Assembly: GCF_029873635.1 (NCBI RefSeq) | Contig: NC_080422.1 | Coordinates: 60,390,019-60,454,018, forward strand | Reading direction: 5' to 3' | From: Malania oleifera | Lineage: Eukaryota > Streptophyta > Magnoliopsida > Santalales > Ximeniaceae | DNA length: 64,000 nt | Shown here: positions 60,493 through 64,000 of the stretch, piece by piece | Layout: every line of letters starts with the position of its first letter | Position numbering within the stretch: the stretch's first letter is position 1 | Made by a program: the position numbers and the translations under genes | Notes under the pieces: model-generated | Databases searched by the model: none | What the model saw: only the letters and a program-made list of their open reading frames with translations | Told to the model about the DNA's origin: nothing

Positions 60493-61074
60493 TTAGTTAA
60501 CTTCTCTTATATGTAACATGTCTAATTCCCATTGGATAAATACAAATTGATCTTCAGCTAATAGTTTTGTAAAAATATCAGCCAATTGATCGTGGGTATT
60601 AACAAATTCAAGTACTATTTCTTTCTTATCAACATTATCTCTTAAAAAATGATGACGTATATCAATATGTTTAGTTCTTGAATGTGATACTGGATTCTTT
60701 GAAATATTTATCGCACTTGTATTATCACATTTTATGGGGATTGTTTGGTATTGAATTTTGAAGTCCCTTAATTGTTGTTTCACATATAAAGTTCGAGCAC
60801 AACAGCTCCCAGCTACTATGTATTCCGCTTCAGCTATAGATAATGCTACGAAATTTTGTTTTTTTGAGAACCAAGAAACTAGTGAGTGTTCTAGGAAGTG
60901 ACAAGTCCCACTAGTGCTTTTTCTATCTATTTTGCATCACACATAATCTGCATTTGAATAACTTATCTTTTCAAAATCAGTTCCTTTTAGATATCATAAT
61001 CCTAGATCTAGTGTGCCTATCAAATATCCAAGAATTTGTTTAACTGCAATCTGATGTGATTCCCTAGGATCTGA
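60493..61074 (-). pseudogene. pol: Element E RNase H
   Basis: From 61074: SDPRESHQIAVKQILGYL, KIDRKSTSGTCHFLEHSLVSW, FVALSIAEAEYIVAGSCCA, then the open stretch 60783-60493 (IKCDNTSAINISKNPVSHSR, TKHIDIRHHFLRDNV, THDQLADIFTKLL). Catalytic-type residues (ST-SG, EAEY, D-N-T) are present. A stop near 61074 and another near 61005 interrupt the frame. Confidence 0.88.
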
Positions 61075-62012
61075 TTAGAACCTAGCACACATACACACAC
61101 TAAACATGATATCTGCTCTACTTGTCGTTAAATAAAGTAAGCTTCCTATCATGCCTCGGTAATGCTTGGTATCTACTTGTTTCCCTTTTTCATCCTTGTC
61201 AAGACTAGTTGAGGTGCTCATGGGAGTTCCTATAGGTTTACTTTCTTCCATATCCAACTTCTTTAACATGTCTTTAATATACTTAATTTGATTTATGAAA
61301 GTTCCATTTTTAGCTTGTTTGATTTGTAATCCTAGAAAGTAATTTAACTCTCCCATCATGCTCATTTCAAACTCTCTTTGTGTAGTTGTAGCAAATTCAC
61401 TACACAAGTCTTCATGAGTTGCTCCAAATATAATATCATCAACATAAATTTGTACTATAAGCATATCATTATTCTTGGTCTTTATAAATAAAGTGTTATC
61501 TATCTTTCCTCTTGAAAATTTGTTTTGGAGTAGGAATTTGCTTAGTCTATCGTACAAAGCTCTAGGAGCTTGTTTCAATCCATATAAGGCTTTAGTTAGC
61601 TTGAATACATGATTTGGATTTTTAGAGTCGTCAAAACCTGGAGGTTTTTTAACGTAGACTTCTTCATTTATATAACCATTTAAGAATGCACTTTTTACAT
61701 CCATTTGGTATAATTTAAAGCTGCATAGGCAAAAAGCATCCTTATTGCTTCCATCCTTACTACAGGATCAAAGGTTTCTTCATAATCGATGCCTTCTTCT
61801 TGATTATAACCTTCTGCTACTAGTCTAACTTTATTTCTTACAACTACCCCAATTTCATCCCTTTTATTTCTTAACACCCATTCAGTTCCTATGATTGACG
61901 TATCTTTGGGTTTAGGTATAAGTTCCCATACTTGACTTCTTTCAAATTGATTTAGTTCCTCCTGCATAGCTATAATCCAAGAATAATCTTTTAAGGCTTC
62001 TTTTATATTCAT
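61075..62012 (-). pseudogene. pol: Element E reverse transcriptase
   Basis: 62012-61695: [67 protein letters not shown] short frameshift (around 61700) leads into 61704-61075: [33 protein letters not shown], the catalytic YVDD box in VQIYVDDIIFGAT, GELNYFLGLQIKQ, MIGSLLYLTTSRADI. Only the frameshift separates the two halves, so the damage may be recent. Confidence 0.9.
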
Positions 62013-62067
62013 GGGTTCATCTTAAGACAAGAAAGCATAATGGTTACAAATATTTTTTAATGAGGCT

Positions 62068-62874
62068 CTAGTGGTTATTCCTTCGATGGTTCATCAAGAA
62101 TTCGGTCTTTTGGTGACTTTTAGCATATCTCCATTCTTTAGGTAGTTCTAGACTTTCAATGACGTTTTCATTTGACGCTTCATTATTATTTTCTTCATTT
62201 ATTTCAAGTTCTTCTACTTTTTGTGAAATATCTTCTTTTTCATTAATATTAATTTTGTTGTCATGATCATTTGATTCATCAAACGTTATGTGTATTGACT
62301 CAATAATTGTAAAAGTTCTTTTATTGTAAGCCCAATAAGCTTTACTATTTGTTGAGTAACCTAAGAAAGTTCCTTCATTAGATTTTGCATCGAACTTTCC
62401 TAGATCATCTTTAGTATTAAGGATAAAGTATTTGCATCCAAATACATGAAAGTAGGAAATATTGGGTTTTCTTCCTTTCCATATTTCATATGGTGTTTTG
62501 TCTATACTAGATCTTATGGATACTCTATTTATAATGTAACAAGCTATATTCATAGCTTCGGCCCCAAAGTATTTAGGTAGATTATTTTCGTTTAACATGG
62601 TTCTTGCCATTTCTTGTAGGGTTCTATTTTTTCTTTCTACAACTCCATTTTGTTGTGGAGTCCTAGGTGCTGAAAAATTATGGTTTATTCCATGTTCATT
62701 ACAGAATTTTTCAACATCTTTATTTTTATATTCCTTACCTTGATCACTTCTAAAATTTGTTACATTATATCCTTTTTTATTTTGTAATTTCTTACATAAT
62801 GTGATTAACATGTCACAAGCTTCATCTTTCTTTGCTAAAAATAATACCCAAGTGAATCTTGAATAATCATCCAC
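62068..62874 (-). pseudogene. pol: Element E integrase core
   Basis: An open 268-codon stretch covering most of the DDE core: MDDYSRFTWVLFLAKKDEA, the second catalytic Asp in FRSDQGKEYKN, PRTPQQNGVVERKNRTLQEM with the catalytic Glu, then PYEIWKGRKPNISYFHVFGC and GTFLGYSTNSKAYW. The first catalytic Asp (LLHLDLFGP) is in the preceding frame, so a frameshift lies at about 62876. The C-terminal acidic/Asn-rich linker (NEENNNEASNENV) precedes the RT. Confidence 0.9.
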
Positions 62875-62876
62875 TA

Positions 62877-63161
62877 TTACAAAAGCATATTTTTACCTCC
62901 TAGGCTTAAGGTTCTAGTTGGACCAAATAAGTCTAGGTGCAGTAGTTTTAGGGGTCTTTTAGTAGATATGTATTTTTTATTTTTGAAACTTGTTTTAGCT
63001 TGCTTTCCCTTTTGGCATGCATCACACATCTTGTCTTTTATGAATTTAGTATTTGGTAATCCTTTTACAAGATTTTTCTTAGATAATTTTGATAAAAGGT
63101 CCATGCTAGAATGTCCTAATTTTCTATGCCATAGCCAACTTATTTCATTCATTGCTGCCAA
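62877..63161 (-). pseudogene. pol: Element E GAG-pre-integrase domain
   Basis: SWLWHRKLGHSSMDLLSKLS, a CDACQKGKQAKTSF zinc-type block (with the His pair HRKLGH giving the HHCC integrase N-terminus), and LLHLDLFGPTRTLSLGGK at the start of the integrase core. Confidence 0.9.
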
Positions 63162-63540
63162 ACAAGTTACGTTTTGATTTACTAGATTCTCAATGTTTAT
63201 ACAATAAATATTATTTATCCTATGGGCTATAAATAAGGTTTCATTGTTCTTAAGATTTTGGATAACACATTTTTCGTTCTTAAAAGTTATTTCGAACCCT
63301 TTTTCACTTAATTGGCTTATGCTTTAAAGGTTGTGTTTAATCTTTTTTACCAATAACACATTATCAATGGTAAGAGAAGGTTTTTTACTTATTTTCCCGA
63401 TGCCAATAATTTTACCTTTGGCATTGTCGCCAAAGGTGACATATCTCTCATGCTTTTGTTTCAATGTAGTGAACTTGGTCTTATCACCGGTCATGTGCCT
63501 TGAACATCCACTGTCCAAGTACCATTTATCTGTTGATGGT
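63162..63540 (-). pseudogene. pol: Element E aspartic protease
   Basis: 63518-63324 reads MDSGCSRHMTGDKTKFTTL, with the D-S-G active site, then YVTFGDNAKGKIIGIGKI and IDNVLLVKKIKHNL. Upstream of 63518 the frame continues as STDKWYLDSGC-like text across the ATG at 63518, so that ATG is not a start. A stop follows at 63324, and the sequence to 63162 (SISQL, EKGFEITFKNEKCVIQNLK-like) is the usual linker to the pre-integrase domain. Confidence 0.87.
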
Positions 63541-63544
63541 GTAG

Positions 63545-64000
63545 TCCTAAAGCATACCTATAATGAGGGATTCATTGTGTTAGTCTTTGGAGCCAAAATT
63601 CTTTTAACTTTATTTGTGTTATTTTTAGTTCCATTATTAACTTTCCATTCTCCTTGAACTTTAACATACTTTCTTTTTAGAGGGCAGTTGAACATTACAT
63701 GACCTTTAGCCTTACACATGTACCAAGTGGTGTGTTTGTGTTTGTTTGAAGAAGTACTAGCATAGTGCTTGGCTTCTTTGACAAAGTGTCCCATATATAA
63801 TTTTTTTCTCTTTTTATTTGTCTTACCATTATAGCCTATTCCTTATTTATTTCCATGTAGTCTTTGTTGTCCAATCATTTTTTCAAAATTTTCTTTTCTT
63901 TTGGTGAAGTTATATATAATTTTCTCCTTATCCTCTTCTAACTTCTTAAGTTCATTTATCTATAAATTCTTTTTATTCAAATCATCTACATGAGTTTTGC
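63545..64000 (-). pseudogene. gag: Element E Gag C-terminus, cut by the window edge
   Basis: 64000-63800 codes for a Lys/Glu-rich coiled coil (INELKKLEEDKEKII, then KENFEKMIGQQRLHGNK), homologous to the end of Gag in the gag-only copia (KINFDKMVGSQRMSLN). 63794-63558 has a zinc knuckle in which the first Cys is Trp (WYMCKAKGHVMFNC), then KYVKVQGEWKVNNG. Stops are present. Confidence 0.8.

Larger units (their letters stand above)
56629..64000 (-). mobile_element. SIRE-like copia element E, runs off the right edge
   Basis: Minus strand. The 3' LTR is 56629-58513 (TGTTGGCCTAGTTAGAC at its start, TATTCCAATTTCA at its end), preceded by a polypurine tract. Upstream follow a third ORF (60170-58882), RNase H, RT, integrase, GAG-pre-integrase, protease, a zinc knuckle and the end of the Gag coiled coil. 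ATTGC (56624-56628) should recur beyond the 5' LTR outside the window. Of all elements here it has the most open coding regions. Confidence 0.88.

Overview
The window looks like a TE-rich intergenic block from a flowering plant, probably a eudicot. It is AT-rich and holds nested LTR retrotransposons, a large CACTA DNA transposon with plant-type TNP2 and Ptta/En_Spm genes, and a tRNA-derived SINE. The species cannot be named from the sequence. I find no convincing host gene, rRNA, true tRNA gene or CRISPR array. Almost every coding stretch is a broken transposon gene.

Layout. Position 1-1278 is a plus-oriented LTR inserted into the reverse transcriptase of a minus-strand Tekay-like Ty3/gypsy element (A, 1279-7712). 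The 5' LTR of A carries a solo LTR (5173-6994, TSD CTACA). A plus-strand Ty1/copia element (C) is the oldest visible host; its RT/RNase H reading frame survives in three islands (7713-7899, 24266-24657, 38415-38583). Between the islands sit a 16.4-kb CACTA transposon (7900-24265, TSD TGT) and gypsy element B (24658-38414, TSD CATCG). The CACTA carries a TNP2 pseudogene, a TNPA-like second gene, subterminal repeats, a GC-rich leader, a 629-bp tandem array and a solo LTR (20690-22821, TSD ACTGT). Gypsy B has a scrambled right LTR that hosts a gag-only SIRE-like copia (29554-37472).

The 3' LTR of copia C begins at 38605. About 40.05-43.69 kb is low-density sequence with a SINE (41015-41227) flanked by a 16-bp perfect TSD. 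An Athila/Tat-like gypsy (plus strand) runs from about 43691 to 52001 and is split by a solo LTR (49747-51898). A gypsy LTR fragment follows (52002-about 52995). Next comes a degraded copia gag region split by another solo LTR (53437-55515, TSD TTTCT). The last element, a minus-strand SIRE-like copia (E), starts at 56629 and runs off the right edge. It has nearly complete pol domains and an extra third ORF between pol and the 3' LTR.

Most interesting pattern: the SIRE-like LTRs, although very different in U3, carry clusters of short inverted repeats with a common layout of 5-8 nt arms around a 4-nt spacer. The arm sequence differs between LTRs while pairing is kept (CTTCAG/CTGAAG, GACAG/CTGTC, GGCAG/CTGCC, AGGTTCGG/CCGAACCT). 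The same motif lies between pol and the third ORF of element E, which suggests a regulatory role. That role is inference.
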